Shown here: positions 1 to 7,925 of the stretch, one piece after another
How positions within the stretch are numbered: position 1 is the first letter of the stretch
How the letters are laid out: every line of letters starts with the position of its first letter
Assembly (NCBI GenBank): GCA_944389935.1
Contig: CALXOE010000033.1
Coordinates: forward strand, 1 to 40,988
DNA length: 40,988 nucleotides
Direction: 5' to 3'
Source of the DNA: an uncultured Victivallis sp.
GTDB taxonomy: Bacteria; Verrucomicrobiota; Lentisphaeria; Victivallales; Victivallaceae
Notes under the pieces: generated by a model
What the model saw: the letters and a program-made list of their open reading frames with translations, nothing else
What the model was told of the DNA's origin: nothing
Databases searched by the model: none
Program-made: the position numbers and the translations under genes

Positions 1-94
1 GTGCGCCGAAACGGTTTTGACGCACGAAAAAACAAGTGATTAACACGAGAGAGCCAATACTTTTGAAATTGGCTCATTTGAATTATTTTTTTAT
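1..94 (+). ncRNA. Candidate tracrRNA 3' portion (5' end outside window)
   Basis: Two stem-loops precede a U-rich stretch just upstream of cas9. The first pairs GTGCG (1-5) with CGCAC (21-25). The second pairs GAGCCAAT (51-58) with ATTGGCTC (68-75) and is followed by a T-rich tract at 84-92. Type II-C systems need a tracrRNA near cas9, and I found no anti-repeat match to the CRISPR repeat elsewhere in the locus. I infer that this is the tail of the tracrRNA and that the anti-repeat lies just left of base 1. It could instead be the terminator region of an unrelated upstream gene, because the T-tract is about ten bases after the stem. Confidence 0.42.
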
Positions 95-121
95 TGAAAA
101 GTCATCCGTTTACGGTAATAT
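94..121 (+). promoter_or_regulatory. Probable cas9 promoter
   Basis: A TTGAAA box (94-99) and a TAATAT box (116-121) are separated by 16 bases, about 20 bases ahead of the cas9 start. They lie just after the putative tracrRNA terminator, which suits a separate cas9-cas1-cas2 transcript. Confidence 0.5.
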
Positions 122-141
122 CAATCAGAAAGAGGGAGCGA

Positions 142-3100
142 ATGGGAGTGGTCACACTGGGACTCGATCTGGGTGTCGCCTCGATCGGCTGGGCGCTGGT
201 GAACGAGGAGAACGGAACACATAAACTGATTCACTGGGGCAGCCGGATCTTCCAGGCGGGAGTGGATGACCTCACCTCCGGGAAAGGAACCTCACGCTGT
301 GCCGACCGCAGGCGGCAGCGGGCGCTGCGGCTGCAGTATTTCCGCCGCCGGGAGCGGAAACGGGAGCTCGTCGAAACTCTGATTGCGGGCGGGCTGCTGA
401 AATCAGCGCCCGATCAGGCGTTTTTTCAGGAGATCGATCGGCGGCTGCTGCGGCTGTTTCCGTCGGAGGAGTTTCGGCGGAAAGCCCATCTCATCCCCTA
501 TTTCTACCGGAAACTTGCGCTTGATCAGCCGCTGAAGCCGGACGAGCTGGCCCGGGCGCTTTTTCATCTCGCCCAGCGGCGCGGATATTTGAGCAACCGC
601 AAACAGGAGGCGAAAGATGAAAAGGAGGCGGGCGCAGTCAAATCCGGCATTCACCGGCTTAAGGAGGCGATCCGGAATTCCGGCGCCCGGACGCTCGGGG
701 AATATTTCTGCGGGGTCGATCCGGAGGCGGAGCGGGTTCGCTGCCGCTACACCGAACGGGCGATGTATCAGGATGAGTTCCGCCGGATCTGCCGGGCGCA
801 GCGGCATCTGATTCCGGAAGAGCTTGAGAATGCGCTCTACCGGGCGATTTTTTACCAGCGTCCGCTGAAATCGTGCCGACATCTGATCGGCCGCTGCCGG
901 TTGTATCCGGATCTGCCGCGCTGTTCATTCGCCCGGGAGGAGGCGCAGCTGTTCCGGATTTACACGACCGTCCGGAATCTCCGGGTCGAATCCGGCGGTG
1001 TGATCCGTTCCCTGACGGAGGAGAAGTCGCGGGCGGCGGTGAAGCTTCTGAACAGTTTTTCGCCGCAGTTCAGGAAAAACGGCAGAATCACGCTCGCAAA
1101 GCTCCAGAAAGCGGTCGGTCTGACGCGCGGAGAGAAGTTCACTCTGGCCGATGAGGAGAAGGAAGTCTGCGGAAATGAATTGAAGAACATTCTGTTCCGG
1201 GCGTTCGGAGAAAAAGCCGCAACGCTCCCGCCGGAGGAACGGGAACGCTTTTTCAACGATCTGGCCTCGATCCGGAAAGAGGAGGTGTTGCGCAAACGTC
1301 TGCGAGACCACTGGAAACTGCCGGAGGAGCGGATCGACGAGGTCGCAGGTCTGGCGATGCCGGAGGGGTATTGCGCATTCTCCCTGAAAGCGCTGCGGGA
1401 ACTGCTGCCGGAACTCGAAGCCGGCATCGATCTGAGCACCGTGTTGAAGTGCACGCACCCGACGGAATGCGGCGAGGAGAAAGCGGAGCTTGATCTGGTT
1501 GACCGCAGCGGCATCGATCTGCGCAATCCGGTCGTGCACCGGGTGTTGACGGAGCTGCGGCGGACGGTCAATGCGCTGATCGGCCGTTACGGCAAACCGG
1601 ACCGGATCCGGATCGAACTCTCGCGCGATCTCAAATCCACGGGCCGCGAGAGGGAGCTGGCCTTGAAACGAAACCGCGACCGCGAGAAACTCCGGGCGGC
1701 GGCTGCGGCCCGGATCGCGGAAGAGGCCGGAATTCAGAATCCGTCCCGCAATGACATTCTGAAACTTCTGCTCGCGGAAGAGTGCAATTTCGAGTGTCCC
1801 TATTCCGGAGAGCATTTTGAGATCGGGGATCTCTTCAGCGGTCGTCTGGAGGTCGAACACATCATCCCCTATTCGCGCTCGTTCGATGATTCATTTTTGA
1901 ACAAGACGCTCTGTCTGCGGGAGTACAATGCGCGGAAAGGAAACCGGACGCCTTACGAAGCGTTCGGCGGCAGCGATGAATACGAGGCGATGCTCGAACG
2001 GGTTGCCCGTTTCAAAGGGAGTGCGGCGGAGCGGAAACTCGAACTCTTCGAGATGACGGAAGTGCAGCCCGAAGAGTTTCTCGCCCGCAATTTGAACGAC
2101 ACCCGTTACGCGAGCAAACTTGCGGTGCAGTATCTCGGGCAGCTGTACGGCGGCGTTGTCGACCGGACGGGGAAGCAGCGGATTTTTGCGACTTCCGGCA
2201 CCTGCACCGCGCTGATCCGCCGGGCGTGGGGCGGCAATCATCTGCTGGGCGAGGGGGAGAAAGTCCGGGACGATCACCGGCACCATGCGATCGACGCGCT
2301 GACGATCGCGCTGACGACGCCGGAGATGGTCCGGTGGGCGGCGGGGCTTTCGCCGGAGGAGCGCCGCAGGATGCTCGAATCGAAAGAGTTTGCGGACAAC
2401 GAACTCTTCCGACAGGCGAAGAGCCGGCTCGATCAGATCGCCGTTTCACACCACGTGGTCAACAAACTGCGGGGCGCGCTGCATCAGGAGACGTTCTACA
2501 GCCGGGATTTCCGCCCCGGAACCGGAGAGCGGCATATCCGGATCGCCCTGGATGCGCTCCCGGTGAAAGAGCTCGGGAATATCGTCGACGCCGCAGTGAA
2601 GAGGGCGGTTCTGAGCAAGCTCGGCGTGACGGACCCCGGCGCCGCGACGGAAGCGATGTTGAAGCAGTTCAAGGATCCGGCGAATCTCCCGGTGATGCGG
2701 GATCGCGCCGGCAATGTCGTCAACACGATCCGGAAAGTCCGGGTGCGCCGGTCACAGCAGACCCGGACGATCGGCCGGGGTGACGGCCGCCGCGAGGTTG
2801 CCAACGGCGAGAATTATGTTCTGGCGATTTTCGCCCGGCTGGACGACCGGGGCAACGAAGTCGCCTGGGAGGGAGAGATCGTTTCGCTTCTGGACGCCGT
2901 TTTGCGGCACCAGCGCGGGCTGCCTCCGTTCGAGCGCGAACGCCCCGGGATGAAATTCAAATTTTCGCTGCAGAAAGGCGACATCGTCTCCTGGAAACGC
3001 GACGGCCGGGAGCTGCTCTGTGTCATCCGCGGGGTTTCGCTGCCGCAGTTTTCCTGCGTGGCCGTCAACGATGCGAGAATGCAGAAAGAGATTAAGGCTG

Positions 3101-3201
3101 CAAAAGCGTGGTATACGCCGACGGTGACGGCGGCATTCAACGGCGGCATGAAGAAGTACAACATGAATCTCTTCGGGGAGCTGCAGCGGGCCAATGACTG
3201 A
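142..3201 (+). CDS. cas9: CRISPR-associated endonuclease Cas9, type II-C
   Basis: RNA-guided DNA endonuclease that uses crRNA and tracrRNA to cleave both strands of a target. The protein is 1019 residues, in the compact type II-C range. RuvC-I is at the N-terminus (GLDLGVASIGWALV, catalytic D9), followed by an arginine-rich bridge helix at about 52-78. RuvC-II is IELSRD with E492. The HNH motif is VEHIIPYS with H573, and RuvC-III is HRHHAIDA with H715 and D718. Every nuclease residue is present, but the residue before the HNH histidine is E572 where D is usual. I chose ATG 142 because AGAGGGAG sits just upstream and the protein then starts right at the RuvC motif; an in-frame ATG at 94 would add 16 unsupported residues. 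The gene overlaps cas1 by 8 bases. The C-terminal PAM-interacting region shows no motif from which I can predict the PAM. Confidence 0.98.
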   Translation: MGVVTLGLDLGVASIGWALVNEENGTHKLIHWGSRIFQAGVDDLTSGKGTSRCADRRRQRALRLQYFRRRERKRELVETLIAGGLLKSAPDQAFFQEIDRRLLRLFPSEEFRRKAHLIPYFYRKLALDQPLKPDELARALFHLAQRRGYLSNRKQEAKDEKEAGAVKSGIHRLKEAIRNSGARTLGEYFCGVDPEAERVRCRYTERAMYQDEFRRICRAQRHLIPEELENALYRAIFYQRPLKSCRHLIGRCRLYPDLPRCSFAREEAQLFRIYTTVRNLRVESGGVIRSLTEEKSRAAVKLLNSFSPQFRKNGRITLAKLQKAVGLTRGEKFTLADEEKEVCGNELKNILFRAFGEKAATLPPEERERFFNDLASIRKEEVLRKRLRDHWKLPEERIDEVAGLAMPEGYCAFSLKALRELLPELEAGIDLSTVLKCTHPTECGEEKAELDLVDRSGIDLRNPVVHRVLTELRRTVNALIGRYGKPDRIRIELSRDLKSTGRERELALKRNRDREKLRAAAAARIAEEAGIQNPSRNDILKLLLAEECNFECPYSGEHFEIGDLFSGRLEVEHIIPYSRSFDDSFLNKTLCLREYNARKGNRTPYEAFGGSDEYEAMLERVARFKGSAAERKLELFEMTEVQPEEFLARNLNDTRYASKLAVQYLGQLYGGVVDRTGKQRIFATSGTCTALIRRAWGGNHLLGEGEKVRDDHRHHAIDALTIALTTPEMVRWAAGLSPEERRRMLESKEFADNELFRQAKSRLDQIAVSHHVVNKLRGALHQETFYSRDFRPGTGERHIRIALDALPVKELGNIVDAAVKRAVLSKLGVTDPGAATEAMLKQFKDPANLPVMRDRAGNVVNTIRKVRVRRSQQTRTIGRGDGRREVANGENYVLAIFARLDDRGNEVAWEGEIVSLLDAVLRHQRGLPPFERERPGMKFKFSLQKGDIVSWKRDGRELLCVIRGVSLPQFSCVAVNDARMQKEIKAAKAWYTPTVTAAFNGGMKKYNMNLFGELQRAND

Positions 3202-4078
3202 CCGGATCGTGGAGATTGCGGATACGGCGGCACACCTTTCGCTGGAGAATCACCTGCTGAAAATCCAGCTGCCGGACGGGAGGTCGTCCACGCTTCCGGT
3301 TGCGGAACTGCAGTGTTTGATTCTCGCCAATCCGGCGGCGACGGTCACCGGGGCGCTGCTGGCCGAGCTTGCCGCGGCGGGCGGTGTGGCGGTGATCTGC
3401 GGCCGGGACCGCCTGCCGGCGGCCATGCAGCTGCCGCTGAACGGCAACTATGTTCAGAGTGAACGGTTCCGGGCGCAGGCGGACGCCTCTTTGCCGTTGC
3501 GCAAACGCCTGTGGCAGTGCGTGGTGAAAGAGAAGATCCGTCGGCAGGGGGCGCTGTTGCGGGAACTGCATGGAGACGATTTCGGTCTGGCGAAACTCAG
3601 TGCGGCGGTCAACTCAGGCGATCCGGAGAATCTGGAGGGGAGAGCCGCTGTGATCTACTGGAAAAATCTGTTTTGCACACCGTTTCTGCGTGACCGGGAG
3701 AGCGCGGACAACAATCTGCTGCTGAACTACGGTTATGCGATTTTGCGGGCGATGGCGGCCCGGGCCTGTTGTGCGGCGGGATTGCATCCGACGCTGGGGA
3801 TTCACCATCACAATCGTTACGACTCCTGCTGTCTGGCGGATGACCTGATGGAACCGTTCCGCTGCGTGATTGACCGGAAAGTTGCGGAACTGAATCCGGA
3901 GAATGCCGCAGTCGGGGAGCTGACCCGGCCTTTGCGGGCGGAACTGCTCCGGGCTTTGCTTGAGAGACGGGAGACCCGCGCTGGGGAGGAGTGGAGGATT
4001 TCCGATCTGTTGCGGAGTTCCGCTCAGCAGTTGGCGGAGTCGTTTTTGAGCGGAGAAATGAAACTGAACTATCGTTGA
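3194..4078 (+). CDS. cas1: CRISPR-associated integrase Cas1
   Basis: Metal-dependent integrase that, with Cas2, inserts new spacers at the leader end of the array. The protein is 294 residues, usual for type II Cas1. The likely metal ligands are E148 (LEGRAA), H205 in GIHHHNRYD and E220 in LADDLMEPFR, all in the expected order. The start lies inside the cas9 end (8-base overlap) and cas2 follows after 6 bases, so the three genes appear to be one translationally coupled unit. Nothing looks broken. Confidence 0.97.
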   Translation: MTDRIVEIADTAAHLSLENHLLKIQLPDGRSSTLPVAELQCLILANPAATVTGALLAELAAAGGVAVICGRDRLPAAMQLPLNGNYVQSERFRAQADASLPLRKRLWQCVVKEKIRRQGALLRELHGDDFGLAKLSAAVNSGDPENLEGRAAVIYWKNLFCTPFLRDRESADNNLLLNYGYAILRAMAARACCAAGLHPTLGIHHHNRYDSCCLADDLMEPFRCVIDRKVAELNPENAAVGELTRPLRAELLRALLERRETRAGEEWRISDLLRSSAQQLAESFLSGEMKLNYR

Positions 4079-4084
4079 CGGAAG

Positions 4085-4411
4085 ATGATTTCGAGGATCA
4101 AATCCATGTGGTTGATGGTCATGTTCGATCTGCCGGTTGTGACGAACGCGGAGAAACGGGAGTATGTGCGTTTCCGGAAGTATCTGCAGAAAGAGGGATT
4201 CATGCAGCTGCAATATTCCGTTTACGCCCGGTTCTGCGCCTCACGGGAGAACACCCGGAAATACTACCGTTATATCGGCGGGGCGGTTCCTCCCGGGGGA
4301 TATGTCCGTCTGGTGGCGATTACGGACAAGCAGTTTGGCGAGATGGTCTCTTTCTACGGCAAGCGGCGAAAGAAAAACGAAGAAAAGCCGGAACAACTGT
4401 TGTTGTTTTAG
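4085..4411 (+). CDS. cas2: CRISPR-associated protein Cas2
   Basis: Structural partner of Cas1 in spacer acquisition. The protein is 108 residues with a ferredoxin-like pattern: WLMVMFDLPV, holding the conserved aspartate, then FRKYLQKEGF and QYSVYARFC, as in type II Cas2 proteins. ATG 4085 lies 6 bases after cas1; an alternative start at 4106 (MWLMVMFD) would remove seven residues and is also reasonable. No csn2 or cas4 follows, which places the locus in subtype II-C. Confidence 0.95.
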   Translation: MISRIKSMWLMVMFDLPVVTNAEKREYVRFRKYLQKEGFMQLQYSVYARFCASRENTRKYYRYIGGAVPPGGYVRLVAITDKQFGEMVSFYGKRRKKNEEKPEQLLLF

Positions 4412-4527
4412 TCCGGTTTTCAGTCGGAAAAGCGGGGATTTTCGCGTTCCGTCCACCGGATTTCAATCGTTTTTTTGAGGATATGCCATATTGAAATCGT
4501 TGCCAATCAAAATATTATGGCAGATGC
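4412..4527. other. cas2-array intergenic region with inverted repeats
   Basis: This 116-bp, partly AT-rich gap has no gene. GATTTCAAT (4459-4467) is an inverted repeat of ATTGAAATC (4490-4498), and TGCCAT at about 4484 mirrors ATGGCA at 4517-4522. It would be a leader if the array runs rightward, or the 3' end of the pre-crRNA if it runs leftward, as the repeat orientation suggests. No good terminator T-run is present on either strand. Confidence 0.4.
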
Positions 4528-5617
4528 AATATAGCCTCACTCTAAAACTCTACAAGCCCCAACAAGGAAGAAAGAAATGAGCAACAACAGCAAAATATAG
4601 CCTCACTCTAAAACTCTACAAGCCCCAACATCTTCTCTTCGATCTCATTCAGACTGTAAATATAGCCTCACTCTAAAACTCTACAAGCCCCAACTGATTT
4701 ATAATGATGTAATATAATTGATATAAATATAGCCTCACTCTAAAACTCTACAAGCCCCAACGACAAACGAGTTCGGAAGCACGGGCATCAGAATATAGCC
4801 TCACTCTAAAACTCTACAAGCCCCAACCTCGGCGAGGATTCGCCTCTGCCGAATGGAATATAGCCTCACTCTAAAACTCTACAAGCCCCAACATCGCAAA
4901 GCAAAGCAAGAAACAGGTTGAAAATATAGCCTCACTCTAAAACTCTACAAGCCCCAACTCAAGTTTTGTTCTTGAAATGTTATTATTAATATAGCCTCAC
5001 TCTAAAACTCTACAAGCCCCAACAGAGGGTGTAACATGAACATCGCCGAACCGAATATAGCCTCACTCTAAAACTCTACAAGCCCCAACTTTTTTCGGAG
5101 TTGCTCCATCGTCGTTGAAAATATAGCCTCACTCTAAAACTCTACAAGCCCCAACGGGTCGATAATGCCAAGCTGCCCCCAGGGAAATATAGCCTCACTC
5201 TAAAACTCTACAAGCCCCAACCGCGTGCGGTAGTACGTGTTATGCAGGACGAATATAGCCTCACTCTAAAACTCTACAAGCCCCAACGGAATTGTGATTC
5301 CAGCTACTGTTTCCGTCAATATAGCCTCACTCTAAAACTCTACAAGCCCCAACCGTCTGAATCCAGCCTCCCGCACGAGCTCGAATATAGCCTCACTCTA
5401 AAACTCTACAAGCCCCAACAACACCTCATCCGGAAGAACCGACTGGATCAATATAGCCTCACTCTAAAACTCTACAAGCCCCAACTTCAACGGGTGGGAT
5501 AGTGATTCCCTCGTTAATATAGCCTCACTCTAAAACTCTACAAGCCCCAACCGTCTGAATCCAGCCTCCCGCACGAGCTCGAATATAGCCTCACTCTAAA
5601 ACTCTACAAGCCCCAAC
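4528..5617 (-). CRISPR. Type II-C CRISPR array, 17 repeats and 16 spacers
   Basis: There are 17 copies of a 36-bp repeat that reads AATATAGCCTCACTC at its plus-strand start and CTACAAGCCCCAAC at its end. Every copy I checked is identical, including both terminal ones. Spacers are 29-31 bp. On the minus strand the repeat starts GTTGGGG and ends CTATATT, the GTT...ATT polarity of known type II-C repeats, so I assign crRNA transcription to the minus strand, toward cas2. Spacer 13 (5354-5383) and spacer 16 (5552-5581) are identical. Strand and leader side are inferred. Confidence 0.98.
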
Positions 5618-5676
5618 CCGCTGTTAAGACCGCTCTCGGGTTTATGCTCTTTTTTCAGAAATTTTCCGTTTTGCTC
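5618..5676 (-). promoter_or_regulatory. Possible array leader (minus-strand reading)
   Basis: This short stretch between the last repeat and the lacI promoter includes a CTCTTTTTTCAG run. If the array is transcribed leftward this is the only room for a leader, under 70 bp before the lacI -35 box. I see no convincing minus-strand promoter in it, which fits promoters lying inside the repeats. Confidence 0.3.
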
Positions 5677-5705
5677 TTGACAAAATCAAACCGGTTTGCT
5701 ATAAT
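5677..5705 (+). promoter_or_regulatory. Consensus sigma-70 promoter of the lacI-family gene
   Basis: A perfect TTGACA (5677-5682) and a perfect TATAAT (5700-5705) are 17 bases apart. The start of transcription would fall at about 5712, inside operator 2. Confidence 0.85.
5687..5698. promoter_or_regulatory. LacI-type operator 1
   Basis: CAAACCGGTTTG is a perfect 12-bp palindrome between the -35 and -10 boxes. The central CG dyad is typical of LacI/GalR-family operators, so repression by the adjacent regulator is likely. Confidence 0.75.
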
Positions 5706-5709
5706 ATAA

Positions 5710-5723
5710 TCAAACCGGTTTGA
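5710..5723. promoter_or_regulatory. LacI-type operator 2
   Basis: TCAAACCGGTTTGA is a perfect 14-bp palindrome just after the -10 box, repeating the core of operator 1 with centres 24 bp apart. It would block initiation or early elongation. Confidence 0.75.
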
Positions 5724-5750
5724 TTTTTGATTGATAAGGCAGGAGTGACG

Positions 5751-6746
5751 ATGAACGGGCATGTGACGATCGCCGATGTGGCGAACCATCTGGGAGTCTC
5801 CAAAAGTACGGTCTCCCATGCGCTGAGCGGCAAACGCCGGATCAGCGCCGAAGTCCGCAGCCAGGTTATGCGGGCGGTCAAGGAACTCGGTTATCGCCCG
5901 AATTTCGCCGCCCGCGTCATGAACACCCGGAGAACCGGTCTGGTCGGCGTCCTCGTCGACAGTTTGAACACCCCTCACAATACCGCCCTCCTCGAAGAGT
6001 TCGGACGCGCGTTCTCTTCCCATTCGATCCAGATGGTGCTCGGCACCACCGACCGAATCGAGGACGGACGCTCCCTGCTCGCAAAGTTCCGCAGCGGTAT
6101 GGTCGACGGCATCCTGAATACCCTGCCGGAACTCGACGCCGATGACGCTCAGGAGCTCGCCGGCGGCATCCCGGTCGTCACTTATCGCCGTCATCGGGAA
6201 TCTCCGCTCGTAATCGATTTTGCCGCCGGGGCACGGACCGCTCTGGCCCACTTGTTCAAACTCGGTCATCGCCATATCGCGATCATTCCCTCGGAGAGTC
6301 GCGCGCAGAACGGGCTGCCCGATCCGTGCCTTACCGCCTACTGCGAACAGATGGCGCTTATGGGGATTCCCACGCGGATCTTTCAGGCGCCGGGCGGGAC
6401 GCTGCAGGCCGGATATGAGGTTGCCGATCAGCTGTTTGCGAGTGAAGCAACCGCCGTTTTCGCCGGAAACGACGGGGTGGCCGCCGGGCTGATCCGCCGC
6501 GCCATCGAACGCGGAATCCGTCTGCCCGAACGCATGTCGATCATCGGTCACGACGATTCTCCGATCGCTGTGGTCACGTTCCCGGCGCTGACTACGCTGC
6601 GGCTGCCGCTCCGCCCCATCGCAGCCCATACGGTTCAGGTGCTGATGCATGCGATCGATCCGGCAGAACCCATGCCGGAGCCGCTCACGATTATTCCGGA
6701 ACTGATCGTCAGAGGCTCGAGTACGAATTTCAATAACCCGCAATAA
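5751..6746 (+). CDS. LacI/GalR-family transcriptional regulator
   Basis: DNA-binding repressor of 331 residues. The N-terminal helix-turn-helix reads [23 protein letters not shown], followed by the hinge ([15 protein letters not shown]) and a periplasmic-binding-protein-like effector domain ([42 protein letters not shown]). I chose ATG 5751 because AGGAG lies at 5741-5745; the longer reading from 5727 uses a non-ATG codon without a site. The gene carries two operators in its own promoter and probably controls itself and the downstream glycosidase genes, which run in the same direction with short gaps. The inducer is likely a sugar but cannot be told from the sequence. Confidence 0.95.
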   Translation: MNGHVTIADVANHLGVSKSTVSHALSGKRRISAEVRSQVMRAVKELGYRPNFAARVMNTRRTGLVGVLVDSLNTPHNTALLEEFGRAFSSHSIQMVLGTTDRIEDGRSLLAKFRSGMVDGILNTLPELDADDAQELAGGIPVVTYRRHRESPLVIDFAAGARTALAHLFKLGHRHIAIIPSESRAQNGLPDPCLTAYCEQMALMGIPTRIFQAPGGTLQAGYEVADQLFASEATAVFAGNDGVAAGLIRRAIERGIRLPERMSIIGHDDSPIAVVTFPALTTLRLPLRPIAAHTVQVLMHAIDPAEPMPEPLTIIPELIVRGSSTNFNNPQ

Positions 6747-6759
6747 GGAGAACCGGGAG

Positions 6760-7923
6760 ATGATGAGAAATTTTTTCAAACTGATCGAATTTCAGGTCGT
6801 TACCAGTTGTCGGAAACCCAGTGCCCGCCTGATTTCCGCCGCGCACCCCATTCCCGCGCCCGGCAGTAGAAGAGAGGGGTTCGGGGGAGAGAAAGCGGCT
6901 CGTAAGAGCGCGTCTCTCCCCGTACCAACCAACCATCAAACATCCCATCGGCCGATCATCGCCCCGCAACAAATTCTCCGCTCGGCAAGCGGCGAAGTGG
7001 AGCAAAAACGCGAAGAAATCTTTCCGCAGAAAAGCGGGAAGAGCCGTTCGCGTTTTTGCGGCTCTTTCTCCCCGCGCCGGCCGACCGCAGCCGAGTCCGA
7101 CTCCGACCCGTACGCGGCACCGGCACCTTGCCGGACGCCGGGGGTGCGGGGGGCGGCGGACACGCCCCCAGCCGCCCACGGCCAAGCAACGCTCCCCAAC
7201 GAGGCATCTTGCCGGCCGCAGGGGGTGCGGGAGGCGGCGGACACGCCCCCAGCCGCCCACGGCTCTGTGACGGGAAAGGCGGCATTTACGCTTATCGAGC
7301 TCCTTGTGGTGATCGCGATCATTGCGATTCTGGCGGCGATGCTGTTGCCGGCGTTGAATCGGGCGCGCGAATCTGCGCGGTCAAGCCGCTGCACCAACAA
7401 TCTGAAACAGCTCGGGCTGGCGGGAGCGATGTACGGAAACGACAACAAAGTGCTTCCCGGTCCCTATTACCAGAAAAACGCCGCCACGGCGATCACCCAC
7501 TGGAAGTTGATGCAGGAGCAGAATTATCTGCAGCCGTCGGATGTGTTCAACTGCCCCGGCTGGGAGCCGACGAGTTATGACATCAATGATGAGTTTGCGG
7601 ATTACGCCACGTATGGTGTGATCTCCTATGAATGGTGGGCGAATCCATTCTGGAGTGTCCGCATGGATAACCCGATGATTCCGGAAAATCAGCGTCGTTC
7701 GCCGGCCGTTTACATGATTTACGCCGACAGTGTATCGCTGGTCGATTTCAGACAGAACGTTCTGGTCTACGCTTATCCCAACGGGGGCATGACCAACAAT
7801 CTGACCCGGCACAGTCATTCGGGTCGGGCGAACGGGGCCTTTCTCGACGGGCACGTTGACGGGAAGACCGTAGCGGAACTTCTCAATGAGTACGGATTTG
7901 AACAGGTGTTCGGCGGGCAGTGA
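6760..7923 (+). CDS. Prepilin-like H-X9-DG protein with aberrant N-terminal extension
   Basis: A type II/IV pseudopilin-like protein. The class III signal [20 protein letters not shown] starts at F176, with the conserved glutamate at +5 and alanine instead of the usual glycine at -1. The C-terminus has [12 protein letters not shown], the H-X9-DG motif common in PVC-bacterial prepilin-like proteins. A good ribosome site (AAGGAG, GGGAG) supports ATG 6760, which leaves about 175 residues of low-complexity, Pro/Ala/Arg-rich sequence before the prepilin signal. An internal GTG at 7267 would give a normal protein of about 218 residues but has no good site. I think a repeat block entered the leader and kept the frame open. 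The gene overlaps or abuts the next reading frame by a base or two and probably belongs to the lacI-glycosidase operon. Confidence 0.8.
   Translation: MMRNFFKLIEFQVVTSCRKPSARLISAAHPIPAPGSRREGFGGEKAARKSASLPVPTNHQTSHRPIIAPQQILRSASGEVEQKREEIFPQKSGKSRSRFCGSFSPRRPTAAESDSDPYAAPAPCRTPGVRGAADTPPAAHGQATLPNEASCRPQGVREAADTPPAAHGSVTGKAAFTLIELLVVIAIIAILAAMLLPALNRARESARSSRCTNNLKQLGLAGAMYGNDNKVLPGPYYQKNAATAITHWKLMQEQNYLQPSDVFNCPGWEPTSYDINDEFADYATYGVISYEWWANPFWSVRMDNPMIPENQRRSPAVYMIYADSVSLVDFRQNVLVYAYPNGGMTNNLTRHSHSGRANGAFLDGHVDGKTVAELLNEYGFEQVFGGQ
6884..6921. repeat. Hairpin inside prepilin extension
   Basis: GGGGAGAGA (6884-6892) and TCTCTCCCC (6913-6921) are perfect 9-bp arms. The intervening bases contain a second small stem (GGCTC/GAGC) around a GTAA loop. 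Confidence 0.75.
7002..7059. repeat. Long inverted repeat inside prepilin extension
   Basis: GCAAAAACGCGAA (7002-7014) and TTCGCGTTTTTGC (7047-7059) are perfect 13-bp arms. Inside them CTTTCCGC pairs with GCGGGAAG, with one wobble, around an AGAAAA loop, giving an almost continuous palindrome of the kind seen in dispersed palindromic elements. Confidence 0.85.
7127..7263. repeat. Two 56-bp direct repeats, 81-bp period
   Basis: Copies at 7127-7182 and 7208-7263 differ at three positions by my reading. The period of 81 bp is 27 codons, so the frame is kept and both copies encode the peptide [10 protein letters not shown]. Each copy has GC-rich self-complementary parts (GGCGGC...GCCGCC). The second copy ends immediately before the GTG at 7267. 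Confidence 0.85.
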
Positions 7924-7925
7924 AG

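Noticed and set aside
925..1860. Minus-strand open frame inside cas9
   Set aside because: It is antisense to conserved Cas9 domains and has no recognisable motif or start site.
4412..4460. TCCGGT...ACCGGA pairing after cas2 as a terminator
   Set aside because: The 6-bp arms are far apart and no T-run follows.
5242..5502. Open frame with a repeated YSLTLKLYKPQ peptide
   Set aside because: It is a translation of the CRISPR repeats and spacers, not a gene.
6730..7448. Several overlapping frames on both strands around the prepilin leader
   Set aside because: GC-rich repeats leave few stops in any frame. Only the frame joined to the prepilin signal has a ribosome site and a recognisable domain.
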